Below are positions 44,582-53,747 of a stretch of 64,000 bases of DNA, piece by piece; position 1 is the stretch's first letter, and each line of letters begins with the position of its first letter. The notes beneath the pieces are model-generated. The model saw only the letters and a list, made by a program, of their open reading frames with translations, was not told the origin of the DNA and did no database searches. The position numbers and the translations under genes are program-made. Source of the DNA: Niastella vici. GTDB lineage: Bacteria; Bacteroidota; Bacteroidia; Chitinophagales; Chitinophagaceae. The stretch is taken from the NCBI RefSeq assembly GCF_002077945.1, contig NZ_LVYD01000124.1, positions 1 to 64,000 on the forward strand, in the 5' to 3' direction.

Positions 44582-44696
44582 GGTGGTTCTATTATTTGTT
44601 TCGCTTTCTAATAACTGGAGCCGGCCCCAATGTGACAAAAGGTAAAAACGATAGTAAAATAATAAGTATCCGTAGTGTCATGTGTAGTATTATCAT

Positions 44697-45176
44697 TTAA
44701 ACCTCACTATCAAACAATATGATTTTTGGGGGTTGTTTTCTGATGTTTGCGATCAACAGCAATTCACTTATTATCAATATAAGGGCCACAAGGATAAATG
44801 CTTTGGTCATACTTCCAAAAATATCCGATAATTTAAAGCCACCGTTGACATAGTCCAAATATCGTCGTGGCATTGGATCTATAAATTTATACAGTAGCCA
44901 GGGTAAAACAAACACGGTTATAAATGTAATGTGCAGATGCAACAAGATCAATTTGAATGAATAGATCTTTTTCCTGAATATCCGGTACGACAACCATATC
45001 AGAAGAATTAATAATGTCACACTGAAAGAATAATTAAATGACTCATCATCAAAAAACCCGTTGTCTTTTTTATGTATGTCAAGAGTAGATCTTTCATTCA
45101 ATAGATAAAAGGCCAGCATATTAAGCATGGCCAAAGCCAAAAACAGATGATAAAGTTGTGAAGTTTTAGGGGACAT
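44697..45176 (-). CDS. Small membrane protein, unknown function
   Basis: 159 residues with about four hydrophobic segments: LYHLFLALAMLNMLAFYLL, YSFSVTLLILLIWLSYRIF, LILLHLHITFITVFVLPWLL, and AFILVALILIISELLLIANI. The loop between segments 1 and 2 is polar (NERSTLDIHKKDNGFFDDE). No known signature. It is preceded by another membrane-protein gene after 12 bases, so the two are probably cotranscribed. Confidence 0.65.
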   Translation of the reverse strand: MSPKTSQLYHLFLALAMLNMLAFYLLNERSTLDIHKKDNGFFDDESFNYSFSVTLLILLIWLSYRIFRKKIYSFKLILLHLHITFITVFVLPWLLYKFIDPMPRRYLDYVNGGFKLSDIFGSMTKAFILVALILIISELLLIANIRKQPPKIILFDSEV

Positions 45177-45188
45177 AAATAATTGCAG

Positions 45189-45638
45189 TTAACCGGTTAT
45201 TTTTCTATTATTCACCCTGCCAACCAAAGCCCCAACATACGTAACCACACAACTTCCCACCCAAAGCCAGTAACCCGTGGTAACGTTCTTAATGATGCCC
45301 ATATTTCCTGCTTCATCTTCCATGATGGTATGGCAAAATAAAAAAGATAAACTAAACAGAGATGCCAGCAGCGCCAGGATCATTCCCCCCTTTTTATTCA
45401 TCCCCAATAAGATCCACGAAACGATCAGCAATGGGTTGGCCAGCCAGGCAAAATTCCCTTCAAACATTTCAGCCCATCCTAACACAAGTGCATCGATGGA
45501 TGGCCGGCAACCTTTATCAGTACAAAAGCAATTAAAAAAAAGGGATAATATAAAAAGCCCTGCCCCGGTGATCAAAACAATAGTGGTAAATCCTGGCCTT
45601 TTCTGAATCAATGCGGGGGCGTTGTTTGTTAAGGGCAT
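45189..45638 (-). CDS. Small membrane protein, unknown function
   Basis: 149 residues from ATG 45638; a GTG at 45653 is also in frame. A -7 box (TATATTTG, minus strand) at 45667-45674 would place the transcription start near 45660, which suits the ATG. Four hydrophobic segments: VLITGAGLFILSLFFNCF, ANPLLIVSWILLGM, GGMILALLASLFSLSFLF and WLWVGSCVVTYVGALVG. A cysteine pair occurs in NCFCTDKGC. It shares a regulatory region with divergent pirin and is followed by a second membrane protein. Confidence 0.65.
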   Translation of the reverse strand: MPLTNNAPALIQKRPGFTTIVLITGAGLFILSLFFNCFCTDKGCRPSIDALVLGWAEMFEGNFAWLANPLLIVSWILLGMNKKGGMILALLASLFSLSFLFCHTIMEDEAGNMGIIKNVTTGYWLWVGSCVVTYVGALVGRVNNRKITG

Positions 45639-45666
45639 AAGGGTAGTTTTCACTTTTACAGACCTC

Positions 45667-45674
45667 CAAATATA
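45667..45674 (-). promoter_or_regulatory. Minus-strand -7 box TATATTTG
   Basis: CAAATATA on the plus strand is TATATTTG on the minus strand, an exact TAnnTTTG box, about 30 bases before the preferred start of the 45189 gene. Confidence 0.5.
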
Positions 45675-45698
45675 ATCAATTGATTCACTATAACGAAC

Positions 45699-45730
45699 TA
45701 TAGTACTATACCCCAGTATAGCGCTATACT
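45699..45730. promoter_or_regulatory. Two perfect palindromes, probable operator pair before pirin
   Basis: TATAGTACTATA (45699-45710) is a perfect 12-bp palindrome, and AGTATAGCGCTATACT (45715-45730) is a perfect 16-bp one, with centres 18 bases apart. They sit directly upstream of the pirin -7 box at 45749, as expected for a dimeric repressor site; the pirin neighbourhood lacks an obvious regulator gene. Confidence 0.6.
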
Positions 45731-45748
45731 TTTTATAGCAACCTGCCG

Positions 45749-45756
45749 TAACTTTG
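45749..45756 (+). promoter_or_regulatory. -7 box TAACTTTG for pirin
   Basis: TAACTTTG fits TAnnTTTG, with TTTTT at 45730-45734 in -33 position, 20 bases before the ATG. It implies a leader of little more than ten bases. Confidence 0.6.
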
Positions 45757-45775
45757 TGCTGTTAAATTATTTCAT

Positions 45776-46648
45776 ATGTCAATAAAAAGAAAACTTGTCA
45801 ATATATATACACCGACCGGACAACCCGGTTTTCTCGGCCGTGGCCATATTGCCCGCCCGGTGATTCAGGTAGACTATACCGATAGCGATCCATTTATCAT
45901 GCTGATGGATGATATTCTCGATAAAAAAGATGAGACACCCGTTGGCGGCCCCCATCCGCATGCCGGGTTTGAAACGGTTTCGTTATTACTGGAAGGCGAA
46001 ATGGGCGATGAGGCGCATAAAATGAAAGGTGGCGATCTGCAAATGATGACAGCCGGCAGCGGCATTATTCATACCGAGACCATCGAAAAAAAAGCCAAAA
46101 TGCGGTTGTTACAATTATGGCTGACCCTTCCTAAAAAACAAAGATGGACATTACCCCGGGTACAGGATATTCCGCTGGAACACGTGCCCCAACGTTCAGC
46201 TAATGGGCTGAACGTAAAAGTATACAGCGGTTCTTTCGCCGGTCTCTCCTCCCCTGTTCAGAACTATGCGCCGGTGATCATCGCAGACGTTAAAATGCAA
46301 CCCGGCATCACCACCGTTCAGCGAATCCCCGCTTCATACAGCACTTTTATATATGTGCTGGAAGGAAGTATACAGGTGGGTGAAGATAAAAAAGGGTTGC
46401 AGCACGACCAGGTAGGCTGGCTCGACCGTTTTTCGGTTACAGCTGAAAGTGAATTGATAATAACTGCCGAAGCAGCAGGCGCCCGTTTTGTGCTGTATGC
46501 CGGTGAGCCACAGGGCGATCCCATTGTTTCGCATGGCCCGTTCATTGGCGATACTTCAGATGATATCAGGCGGTTGTATCACGAATACAACCAGGGCAAA
46601 ATGCAACATATTTCTACCGTATCGCAAGCGCAGCGGTTCCTGTGGTAG
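45776..46648 (+). CDS. Pirin-family protein (bicupin, possible quercetinase)
   Basis: 290 residues with the pirin N-terminal cupin signature: HPHAGFETVSLLLEGEMGDE (two metal histidines) and AGSGIIHTE (His and Glu ligands), approximately residues 60-105. A C-terminal cupin contains YSTFIYVLEGSIQVGE and ends near PIVSHGPFIG. Family members bind iron and can oxidise flavonols such as quercetin, or act in redox sensing. The palindrome pair upstream suggests tight repression; this would fit induction by oxidative or phenolic stress, which is inference. Its stop is four bases from the convergent beta-helix gene. Confidence 0.9.
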   Translation: MSIKRKLVNIYTPTGQPGFLGRGHIARPVIQVDYTDSDPFIMLMDDILDKKDETPVGGPHPHAGFETVSLLLEGEMGDEAHKMKGGDLQMMTAGSGIIHTETIEKKAKMRLLQLWLTLPKKQRWTLPRVQDIPLEHVPQRSANGLNVKVYSGSFAGLSSPVQNYAPVIIADVKMQPGITTVQRIPASYSTFIYVLEGSIQVGEDKKGLQHDQVGWLDRFSVTAESELIITAEAAGARFVLYAGEPQGDPIVSHGPFIGDTSDDIRRLYHEYNQGKMQHISTVSQAQRFLW

Positions 46649-46652
46649 CTAA

Positions 46653-48194
46653 TTAGTATCCTATTTGCTGAACCGCCTTTTTTCCTAACCGTTCGGCTAA
46701 TTGTGCCAGGTACAGGCTACCAGGATCAACAGGAGTATTATGTGCGTCGTAAATACCTTCGGGCAGCAAGGGTCCCGCATCAAAGGGAATAGCTTTTTTT
46801 TGAGATTCGCCTTTGCAACCGATCACCCAGTTGGCCGATCCGGGTGGTAACTGGTTCAAATAAGAGCGCGCCGTACAGTTCCAGGCAACGGCCCAGCCAA
46901 TTGCCCAACCATGCCCCGATCCCATGGCGCCCCGGTTCATAAAGTCAATACCACCGCCGGGTACCTGGCATCCGTCAACCAGTAAACCGGTGGCCCAGCG
47001 CTGATGCGGTTGTATCCAGCCGTTACCCTTAAAAACGCAGTTCAATAAAACAACAGGTCCCGATACTTTGGGGCCGGTAGCAAAGAAAAAAAGATTATCG
47101 CCGGTAATTTGGCATTGATCAAAGAGCAGTTGTGCACCGCTCCCATTCAGGTCGGCCGGTTTGGCAGCGCCTTTTGTGGGCACCTCATGCCCGATGTTTA
47201 CATGATCAACCGTTACCCGGTTCGCCGTAATGCTGATACTATTGACCGTATTCATAATTTCCAGGTTACGAACCCAGCTATCCCTTACGCCACTCATGGT
47301 TAACGCCCGGTGATGCCCTTCATTGATGGTTACCGATTGTGCCGGTGCAATAATCCGCAGGTGCTCTACACCAGTTTGTGACAGGGAACCGCTGGTAGTG
47401 ATCTTTGTTACTGATACCCCGTCTGTTCCCAAATAATTCATGTCGTAGGAGTCGGTGAGCGGGAAATCGACCATGACCGTATTCTTATTGATCTTCGTAA
47501 TTACCCTTTCCGTTGTTATATCCCCGGTTACCCAGGTTTGTTTTTTGCCGTCACGCACCAGTTTATCCATTCCCATCAGTTGCACCCAGGCATCGGTTAC
47601 CGGCCTTGCAATCCGAATGATATCACCTGGTGCAAAGCCTTTTGCATTGCGTAATTGAAAACTGATACTACCTGAAGGAACATACTGGTTGGCGATCGTA
47701 GTAGTTGTATTGGTGGCTTTAATTGTGACGTTGCCTTTTACTACAATACAGGCATGCGGCGTGCCGGTCATATTAATGATGGAACCGTTTTCGCCGCAGC
47801 CGCTTCCCTGCAATACCACACCACTCGCACTAATTGTTATTGGCCGTTCGCAATTATACATACCCGGTTTCAGCAACACGGCTCCCCGTACACCATTCAC
47901 GAGGGCCTTGGAACTTACCTGGTCAATAGCCTGCTGAATCATGCTGGTATTATCACCTTCCGACGGACTAACAACAATTTTTGCGGGTACTGCTGGTATA
48001 GCAACCCCGCCGCCCATATAGCCGGCATAGGAAAAATCCATTATTTTGTCGCCCCGTTCTGTTGTTTTATATTCCAGTTTGTTAGCGGCATTCAAATACA
48101 CCCACTGGCTTTTAGCAGCGTTTGTTTGTGCAAATACATTGGAATGAAAAATGATACCAAACAGTAATATTTTGGGAAATGAAGACAATTTCAT
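46653..48194 (-). CDS. Secreted right-handed beta-helix protein (pectate-lyase superfamily-like)
   Basis: 513 residues. Signal peptide FGIIFHSNVFAQ. Domain opening EGDNTSMIQQAIDQVSSKA and GAVLLKPGMYNCERPI is the pectate_lyase_3-type start, in which a polysaccharide-degrading beta-helix begins. Successive rungs follow (VVLQGSGCGENG, RNLEIMNTVNSISITANRVT, LLFDQCQITGDNL). It ends with C-terminal CTARSYLNQLPPGSANWVIG and a short tail without a T9SS sorting domain. Glycan-related lyase or hydrolase activity is likely; the substrate and catalytic residues are not assigned. It stands between pirin and the outer-membrane receptor. Confidence 0.8.
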   Translation of the reverse strand: MKLSSFPKILLFGIIFHSNVFAQTNAAKSQWVYLNAANKLEYKTTERGDKIMDFSYAGYMGGGVAIPAVPAKIVVSPSEGDNTSMIQQAIDQVSSKALVNGVRGAVLLKPGMYNCERPITISASGVVLQGSGCGENGSIINMTGTPHACIVVKGNVTIKATNTTTTIANQYVPSGSISFQLRNAKGFAPGDIIRIARPVTDAWVQLMGMDKLVRDGKKQTWVTGDITTERVITKINKNTVMVDFPLTDSYDMNYLGTDGVSVTKITTSGSLSQTGVEHLRIIAPAQSVTINEGHHRALTMSGVRDSWVRNLEIMNTVNSISITANRVTVDHVNIGHEVPTKGAAKPADLNGSGAQLLFDQCQITGDNLFFFATGPKVSGPVVLLNCVFKGNGWIQPHQRWATGLLVDGCQVPGGGIDFMNRGAMGSGHGWAIGWAVAWNCTARSYLNQLPPGSANWVIGCKGESQKKAIPFDAGPLLPEGIYDAHNTPVDPGSLYLAQLAERLGKKAVQQIGY

Positions 48195-48273
48195 GGCTAT
48201 ACTTTACCATGCAAATAATTACAATATTAACAGTAATAAATAAACAGCTTTAACCAGGTAGTAAGCTGGATTA

Positions 48274-50658
48274 TCACAGATTCAACCGCCCCTTCGCATC
48301 CTCATTACCGCCCCGGCTATTTGGTGAGGCCGTTTTTCCAAACTTATACGATACGGCCAGTACAAACTGCCGGCTATCGGTGTATTGATGACCGGTTAAA
48401 TGAATGCTGCCCGTACCTGAACTAAGGTGGTAACCGCCATTATGAAAGATATCGTTCACCGCAAGCTTCGCATTTAGTTTCCTTTCAAAAAATGCTCGCG
48501 ACAACCCAACATTGATCATCGAGCTGCCCGAAATTTGATACAATCCATCGATATAAGCAGAATTATAAATCGCCGTGAGGTCGGCCTTTAAATTCAGAGG
48601 CAGGGAGAACGTATTGATGGAATTGATGGTACAGCTGAATTTCCCCTGGTCGTAATCCGCCCCTCCTACCTTACCCGATTTGTCGGCAAAAGAACTGTAA
48701 AAACCCTGCAGCGTATTGTCGGTAGTGAACCAGCGGGCGATGGTCACAGGTAACACCAGGGTGCCATCAACATTTTCCCTGCGCGAAAAATTGCCCTTGG
48801 TAAAGGTCCAAATCCGGGTTTGCGGGTCCTGTTCAATAAAATCGGCAATGGCATCACGGGTATGCGTATAAGCAAGCGTAAAGATCATTTTACCGATCGA
48901 ATTTACCAGCTCAAAACTATTCGTATACTCGGGTTTTAGTCCGGGGTTGCCTTTTTCCTGCGAATACCGGTCAATCGGTATAACAAATGGGATCAATGCT
49001 TTGTAGGCGGGCCGGTTAATACGGCAGGTATAACTCAATGTGACCTGGTATTTATCTGTAATTTTTTTACTCACCAGCGCACTGGGAAACCAGTCGAGAT
49101 AACTGCTATGCAAACCCGTACTGCTCAGCCAGGCATTGGTATGTTCAGCCCTTAGCCCCGCCTGCACGCGTACCGTTTTCAATTGCCGGGTCAGTACCAG
49201 GTAGCCCGCAAAAATGTTCTCTTTATACGAGGTTTCGTTTTGCGCCGGTTCGGGGTTCAACCCATTTTCCTGCTCATTGGCTGACCGGTTGGCCGAACGC
49301 GTGAATACATCTTTACAACCGGTTCCCAATGAAAAACCTGGCTTTATGGTGAGCGAATAATCGGCCTGAGCATTCGTAATATCAATAATGGCCCTGGTGC
49401 TGTTAAATGACGAAGCATATCTGTCGGGCGTACCGCCTTTCACATCAACGATCGTGGTATTCACGATTTGCCGGGTATCGCTGTTGAAATGCGTTTGATT
49501 AAGGTCCAGCGCTAGCTGGTCGCCCCTGGCATTCAATTTACTTTTAAAATACAGATCGTAATTAGTGTAATTGGTATTGTTAGCCGGCCGGCTTTTTGAT
49601 GTAAGGATGGAATCAGCGTCGTTGGTATCGTTTTTAAAGGAAGATACCGCAATGGCGTTATTGTTTGACCGGGAAAAAATACCATCCACACTTAAGCCAA
49701 TGGTGTTGGAAGGATTCAGGGTATAGTCGACCCCCAGTTTGCCCGTTGTAGCCCTGGCATTTCTAAAAAGTTCGGTTGGCATTTCCAGTGTCTGCAGCAG
49801 GCCATTGCCTGCATTGAGCGCACGGGTGATCTCTTCGTTCTTATAAGCTTTGCCATCGCGCCCGTTAACAGTGCTGTAGACATTTATCTTTTCTCTACGG
49901 TAATTGAGCGAAATACCGCCATTGTATTTGCCATAGCGGCTTTCCACAGCCGATGCATTGACTAGCCCATTGAGGCCGCGGCCCGTGCCTTTCTTCGTAA
50001 TGATGTTTATGATACCACCGGTGGCCGAGGCATCGCTGCTGGCAGAAGGCGTTGTGACCAACTCTATCTTCGAGATCTGCTCCGGTGACATACTTTGCAA
50101 AACATCGGCCAGGGTTTCGCCCGGAACAATTTTTCCGTCGAGCATCACCAACACATTATCTTTTCCTTTCAGGCGAATGCTGTTGTTGGCACTCACCATC
50201 ACCATTGGGGTCATTTTCAACAGCTCCAGGGCATCGTTACCGGCGGCTACAATACTGTTCTCAATATTAAAAACAAGTTTGTCGGGCCGGTGCTCCACCA
50301 AAGGTTTGGAAGCCCTGACCGTGACGACGACCAATTGTTTGGTTTCGGCTGTGAGGCGTATATTGATGGTAGTGTCGGTTGTGGCGAGTTCAACAGGTAT
50401 CAACTGCCGGGCATAGCCCATCATTTGGGCAGCAAGCAGGTAATTCCCCGGTTTCAGGTGATCCAACAAATAGCTGCCATTCTCAGCAGCCAGCGTGCCT
50501 TTGACGAGGCTGGTGGTATCAGTAGCCTTTAGCACACTAATGGTAACCCAGGCCAGCGGCTGACGGGTTGCGGCATCCGAAACAACGCCCCCGATGCGCT
50601 GGGCAAAAAGCGGGCAGCTAATGGTGATGAGCGCAAACAGGACAGGTAATTTTCTCAT
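48274..50658 (-). CDS. Outer-membrane receptor (TonB-dependent-receptor-like, carboxypeptidase-regulatory N-terminus)
   Basis: 794 residues from ATG 50658; a TTG at 50688 would add ten residues. Signal peptide LFALITISCPLFAQ. A carboxypeptidase-regulatory-like sandwich (GVVSDAATRQPLAWVTISVL, LLDHLKPGNYLLAAQMMGYA) precedes a plug-like region with RPDKLVFNIENSIVAAGNDALELLKMTP, cited in part as LVFNIENSIVAAGNDALELL, and GKDNVLVMLDGKIVPGETLADVLQ, then GGIINIITKKG. The remaining approximately 500 residues form an outer-membrane barrel of the OMP_b-brl_3 type. These receptors often lack a TonB box and are linked to LytTR systems. Here the divergent LytS/LytTR pair starts about 230 bases away and may control it. 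Confidence 0.88.
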   Translation of the reverse strand: MRKLPVLFALITISCPLFAQRIGGVVSDAATRQPLAWVTISVLKATDTTSLVKGTLAAENGSYLLDHLKPGNYLLAAQMMGYARQLIPVELATTDTTINIRLTAETKQLVVVTVRASKPLVEHRPDKLVFNIENSIVAAGNDALELLKMTPMVMVSANNSIRLKGKDNVLVMLDGKIVPGETLADVLQSMSPEQISKIELVTTPSASSDASATGGIINIITKKGTGRGLNGLVNASAVESRYGKYNGGISLNYRREKINVYSTVNGRDGKAYKNEEITRALNAGNGLLQTLEMPTELFRNARATTGKLGVDYTLNPSNTIGLSVDGIFSRSNNNAIAVSSFKNDTNDADSILTSKSRPANNTNYTNYDLYFKSKLNARGDQLALDLNQTHFNSDTRQIVNTTIVDVKGGTPDRYASSFNSTRAIIDITNAQADYSLTIKPGFSLGTGCKDVFTRSANRSANEQENGLNPEPAQNETSYKENIFAGYLVLTRQLKTVRVQAGLRAEHTNAWLSSTGLHSSYLDWFPSALVSKKITDKYQVTLSYTCRINRPAYKALIPFVIPIDRYSQEKGNPGLKPEYTNSFELVNSIGKMIFTLAYTHTRDAIADFIEQDPQTRIWTFTKGNFSRRENVDGTLVLPVTIARWFTTDNTLQGFYSSFADKSGKVGGADYDQGKFSCTINSINTFSLPLNLKADLTAIYNSAYIDGLYQISGSSMINVGLSRAFFERKLNAKLAVNDIFHNGGYHLSSGTGSIHLTGHQYTDSRQFVLAVSYKFGKTASPNSRGGNEDAKGRLNL

Positions 50659-50888
50659 GTGATGGTTTGACTTGAATTTTCTAACCAAAACAACAGGCTA
50701 CCTTCCTGTTTGCAGAAAAGATTTGACCAACTGACCCTAACGAATGTTAAAGTAATTATAGCACCTGACAACAGGCATGCGCGTTAGTGCCTGTACTGCT
50801 TGTCGGTATTGGCGCTTCATTGGTACTGGTAAATCCTTCGTTTGTCAGTAATTTTAGGTTATTTCGTCATTTCTTTTCATATTGGCTT

Positions 50889-51974
50889 ATGGAACTGCTT
50901 ACCAGGTGGAAACAATCAGGCAAATTCCCGGCTACGCGTATCTATTTGCATGCCCTGTTCATACTTCTCATTATGACCTTTGAGGCATTGTTCAAGAGTA
51001 TATATGTTAAAAGCTATCAGTTCTCGTTTGCCTATGCATACAGTCCCATCGCGCTGGGCTTTTACCTCTTTTATTTAAGTTTTGTTTATGCCACCGCTTT
51101 TATTGTGTTGCCATTTGCGCAGCGATTACCCCGGTTTTTTCGCATTCCTTACCGCATTTTGTCGCTGGCGGGCATTTTCTTTTTATTTACGCCGCTGCGA
51201 TACGGGGTAGAACAAATACTGGTGTACCGCTTACTGGGAGAATCAAACTATCCGCAGTCGACCACCTGGAAATATTACTTCCACGACAACCTGGGCATCT
51301 CTTTTTCGGTATTGCTGGCGGGCGCATTTGTAAAATTTATGGATGACTGGTTTGTCACCGACAGGCTAAAGTCGACGCTTGAGCGGCAGAATCTACGGCT
51401 GGAACTCGATTTTCTGAAATCACAATTAAACCCCCATTTTTTATTCAATACCCTGAACAATATACAGTCCTTTATAGTGCAGGATGAAAAGGCAAGATCG
51501 ATAGAACTGATTGGCCGGCTGTCTGAATTCATGCGGTTTGCCTTATACGAATGTAATGAGGAATATATTGAACTGGATAAAGAGATCAGTATTTTGCAGG
51601 ATTATGTAGAGCTGGAAAAAGTACGTTGCGACGACCGGGTACAAATTGATTTCACCACCGGGGGTAACTTTGCCGGCTACCGCATACCGCCCCTGTTGCT
51701 GATGCCCTTTGTAGAAAACGCTTTTAAACACGGCGCAGATGCTCAGCTGGGGCATTCATGGATCAGGGTATCAATCCGTCAGCAAAACGGACGTTTAGAC
51801 CTGACCGTCGAAAATGATCTTACGTTGCCCGGGACAAGGGAAAATAAAAATGGCGGTATCGGGTTGCAGAACGTTCAACGAAGATTACAGTATTATTTTA
51901 ACAACAGCCACCGGCTTGTCATGGATGCCGGGAACAGGGTTTACAAAGTAAATTTAACGTTGGAGCTGGAATGA
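50889..51974 (+). CDS. LytS-type sensor histidine kinase
   Basis: 361 residues from ATG 50889. The open frame reaches to a GTG at 50787, but the added N-terminal residues are less typical. Four transmembrane helices in the first 130 residues (YLHALFILLIMTFEALF, YSPIALGFYLFYLSF, ATAFIVLPFAQ, ILSLAGIFFLFTPL) are followed by the His_kinase domain with LKSQLNPHFLFNTLNNIQSFI, cited as QLNPHFLFNTLNNIQSF, and a HATPase with PPLLLMPFVENAFKHG and NKNGGIGLQNVQRRL. No sensor domain outside the membrane is obvious. Its stop overlaps the LytTR gene by four bases. Confidence 0.92.
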   Translation: MELLTRWKQSGKFPATRIYLHALFILLIMTFEALFKSIYVKSYQFSFAYAYSPIALGFYLFYLSFVYATAFIVLPFAQRLPRFFRIPYRILSLAGIFFLFTPLRYGVEQILVYRLLGESNYPQSTTWKYYFHDNLGISFSVLLAGAFVKFMDDWFVTDRLKSTLERQNLRLELDFLKSQLNPHFLFNTLNNIQSFIVQDEKARSIELIGRLSEFMRFALYECNEEYIELDKEISILQDYVELEKVRCDDRVQIDFTTGGNFAGYRIPPLLLMPFVENAFKHGADAQLGHSWIRVSIRQQNGRLDLTVENDLTLPGTRENKNGGIGLQNVQRRLQYYFNNSHRLVMDAGNRVYKVNLTLELE

Positions 51975-52675
51975 AACCAATTACCTGCATCATTGTGGAT
52001 GATGAACCACAGGCGCGCAAATTAATGGAAGCCTATGTGTCGCAGCTTCCGGGCTGGAAGATACAACAGCTTTGCAGCAACGCCATTGAGGCGTTTGAGG
52101 CGCTGCAAACCTATGCAGTCGATGTGTTGTTCCTCGATATCAGGATGCCCATTATTACCGGTATTGATTTTCTAAAGTCGTTAAAAACGCCACCGCTGGT
52201 GATCTTTACCACTGCGTATAACAAATATGCGATGGACGGGTATGAACTCAATGCCGTCGATTATTTGTTAAAACCCATTTCCCTGCAACGGCTAATGCTG
52301 GCGGCGCAAAAAGTTACGGAGAGATTGCAGGCCCGGTTAATCGGTTCCAACCAGGCGCCCCAACCGGTGGTCAATTATTTTTTCGTACGGCATGATAACA
52401 AACTGGTAAAGATCGATTTTGCCGACATTCTGTTTGTAGAAGGCATGCAGAATTTTGTGAAGATCCATACCACCGCAAAAACCTATGTAGTTACCTATAC
52501 TATGAAGTCAATGTCAGCGCTGCTGCCATCAGCCGATTTTATACGGGTGCATAAATCTTATATCGTAGCGCTGGCGGCCATAAATACTGTATTTGGTAAT
52601 ACTATTGAGATCGGGCAAACACAAATACCTATTGGCACCAATTACCGGCTGGCTTTTATGGGTAGGATCTCGTGA
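51971..52675 (+). CDS. LytTR-family response regulator
   Basis: 234 residues. Receiver: IIVDDEPQARKLMEAYV, phosphoacceptor in VLFLDIRMPIITGIDFL, Lys in YLLKPISLQRLMLAA. The LytTR DNA-binding half holds FVRHDNKLVKIDFADILFVEG, cited as DNKLVKIDFADILFVEG, and IRVHKSYIVALAAINTVFG. It overlaps the kinase gene by ATGA, so the pair is translationally coupled. Targets may include the divergent outer-membrane receptor, an inference from position. Confidence 0.95.
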   Translation: MKPITCIIVDDEPQARKLMEAYVSQLPGWKIQQLCSNAIEAFEALQTYAVDVLFLDIRMPIITGIDFLKSLKTPPLVIFTTAYNKYAMDGYELNAVDYLLKPISLQRLMLAAQKVTERLQARLIGSNQAPQPVVNYFFVRHDNKLVKIDFADILFVEGMQNFVKIHTTAKTYVVTYTMKSMSALLPSADFIRVHKSYIVALAAINTVFGNTIEIGQTQIPIGTNYRLAFMGRIS

Positions 52676-52816
52676 AATGGATAATATCGTTTGCTTCATC
52701 ATCACTATTTTAAAATATAGTGTGAATGATGTAACTTTTATATTTAATTATGTAACACTTATCACTAAAATAAGGGCCACCTTTACACAATAGTTTCATT
52801 AAAAAGCTATTTTAAA

Positions 52817-53005
52817 ATGACTATAAAGACACCATCCAGTAAAAACTGGAATGAGCAGAAAGCAACCCTTAAAAAGAAATTTCCTGCACTTACAGATAAT
52901 GATCTGGTTTACGAGTTTGGCAAGAAAAACGAGATGTTGGAAAAACTACAGGTCAAACTGGGGCAAAGTAAAGAAGAGTGGGAAAAGATCCTGGAAACGC
53001 TTTAA
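52817..53005 (+). CDS. CsbD-family stress-response protein
   Basis: 62 residues. The pattern SKNWNEQKATLKKKFPALTDNDL followed by FGKKNEMLEKLQVKLG is a Bacteroidota variant of the CsbD-like fold, in which a small helical protein of unknown biochemical role is induced by general stress. WNEQK near residue 11 and LTDNDL near 26 are the recognisable anchors. It stands alone and is closed by a strong terminator at 53027. Its 5' region has no exact -7 box but is AT-rich. Confidence 0.8.
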   Translation: MTIKTPSSKNWNEQKATLKKKFPALTDNDLVYEFGKKNEMLEKLQVKLGQSKEEWEKILETL

Positions 53006-53026
53006 CCTTTCAAACGCTTGATAGAC

Positions 53027-53061
53027 CACCGCCTGTTTTCATTTACAGGCGGTGTTTTTTT
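53027..53061 (+). terminator. Rho-independent terminator after the CsbD-like gene
   Basis: CACCGCCTGT-TTTCATTT-ACAGGCGGTG is a perfect 10-bp stem followed by TTTTTTT, 22 bases after the stop. Confidence 0.95.
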
Positions 53062-53120
53062 ATATTGCTTTTATTGCCATTTTACCAAGCCTGCCCGGGA
53101 AAAAAAGCGCTGTAGAGGAG

Positions 53121-53453
53121 CTACACATATTTTTCAGCCATTTTCCCTTTTATATAAGTTTCCAGTTGCTGTTTAAAAACAGGATTGTTATAGCAGCTCT
53201 CAAATAATAATTCAATATTGCCGGAAGACAGGGATTTTGATTTCACCAGTGCAACAAACTCCGGATTTGCTTTTTCCCAATCACCGGGAAGACAATGATC
53301 TTTCAGGAAATATACAATGAACTCAGCTTTATAGTCGCAGACAATATGCTGGATCTCTTCCTTTATCAAATCAACATCATTGCCTACAAATGAAAAAAAT
53401 TCAGGATCAAACTGGTCTGTATTTTTAACCAGGTATTTTTTGTAATGGAGCAT
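53121..53453 (-). CDS. Conserved-looking hypothetical protein
   Basis: 110 residues, acidic and helical, with no signal peptide or membrane helix. Features: LHYKKYLVKNTDQFDPEFF near the start, a central IQHIVCDYKAEFIVYFLKDH with two of three cysteines, and a basic tail YIKGKMAEKYV. It does not match a family I recognise. The region lies between a CsbD-like stress gene and an RRM gene on the same strand, 45 bases downstream of the latter, so a shared transcript is plausible. Confidence 0.6.
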   Translation of the reverse strand: MLHYKKYLVKNTDQFDPEFFSFVGNDVDLIKEEIQHIVCDYKAEFIVYFLKDHCLPGDWEKANPEFVALVKSKSLSSGNIELLFESCYNNPVFKQQLETYIKGKMAEKYV

Positions 53454-53498
53454 ATAATTCGGTTTATGAACATCTATAAAGAGGTATACTGCTTTATT

Positions 53499-53747
53499 TT
53501 ATTCATCTCTTCGCCTTGCTTCCTTGACCTTGATCGCCTGATTATCGATCGTAATGCCGTTTAATTCGCGGATAGCTTTCTCCGCTGCCCTTGTATCATT
53601 CATTTTAACAAAACCGAATCCACGGCTGCGGTTGGTAACTTTATCCATAATAATGTTAATGGAAGAAACCTCTCCGTATTGCGAAAAATGTTTTTTTAGA
53701 TCTTCACCCTGTACATTGAAACTTAAATTAGAAACGTAAATGTCCAT
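53499..53747 (-). CDS. RRM-domain RNA-binding protein
   Basis: 82 residues from ATG 53747 (a TTG three codons earlier is not preferred). A single RNA recognition motif: RNP2 IYVSNLSFNV at the start, RNP1 SRGFGFVKM near residue 42, and the final strand AIKVKEARR. Bacterial RRM proteins of this size occur in cyanobacteria and Bacteroidota and bind RNA, probably mRNA leaders or tails. It belongs to a set of four RRM-fold genes within 7 kb; neighbours include a hypothetical protein and a stress gene. Confidence 0.9.
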   Translation of the reverse strand: MDIYVSNLSFNVQGEDLKKHFSQYGEVSSINIIMDKVTNRSRGFGFVKMNDTRAAEKAIRELNGITIDNQAIKVKEARRRDE

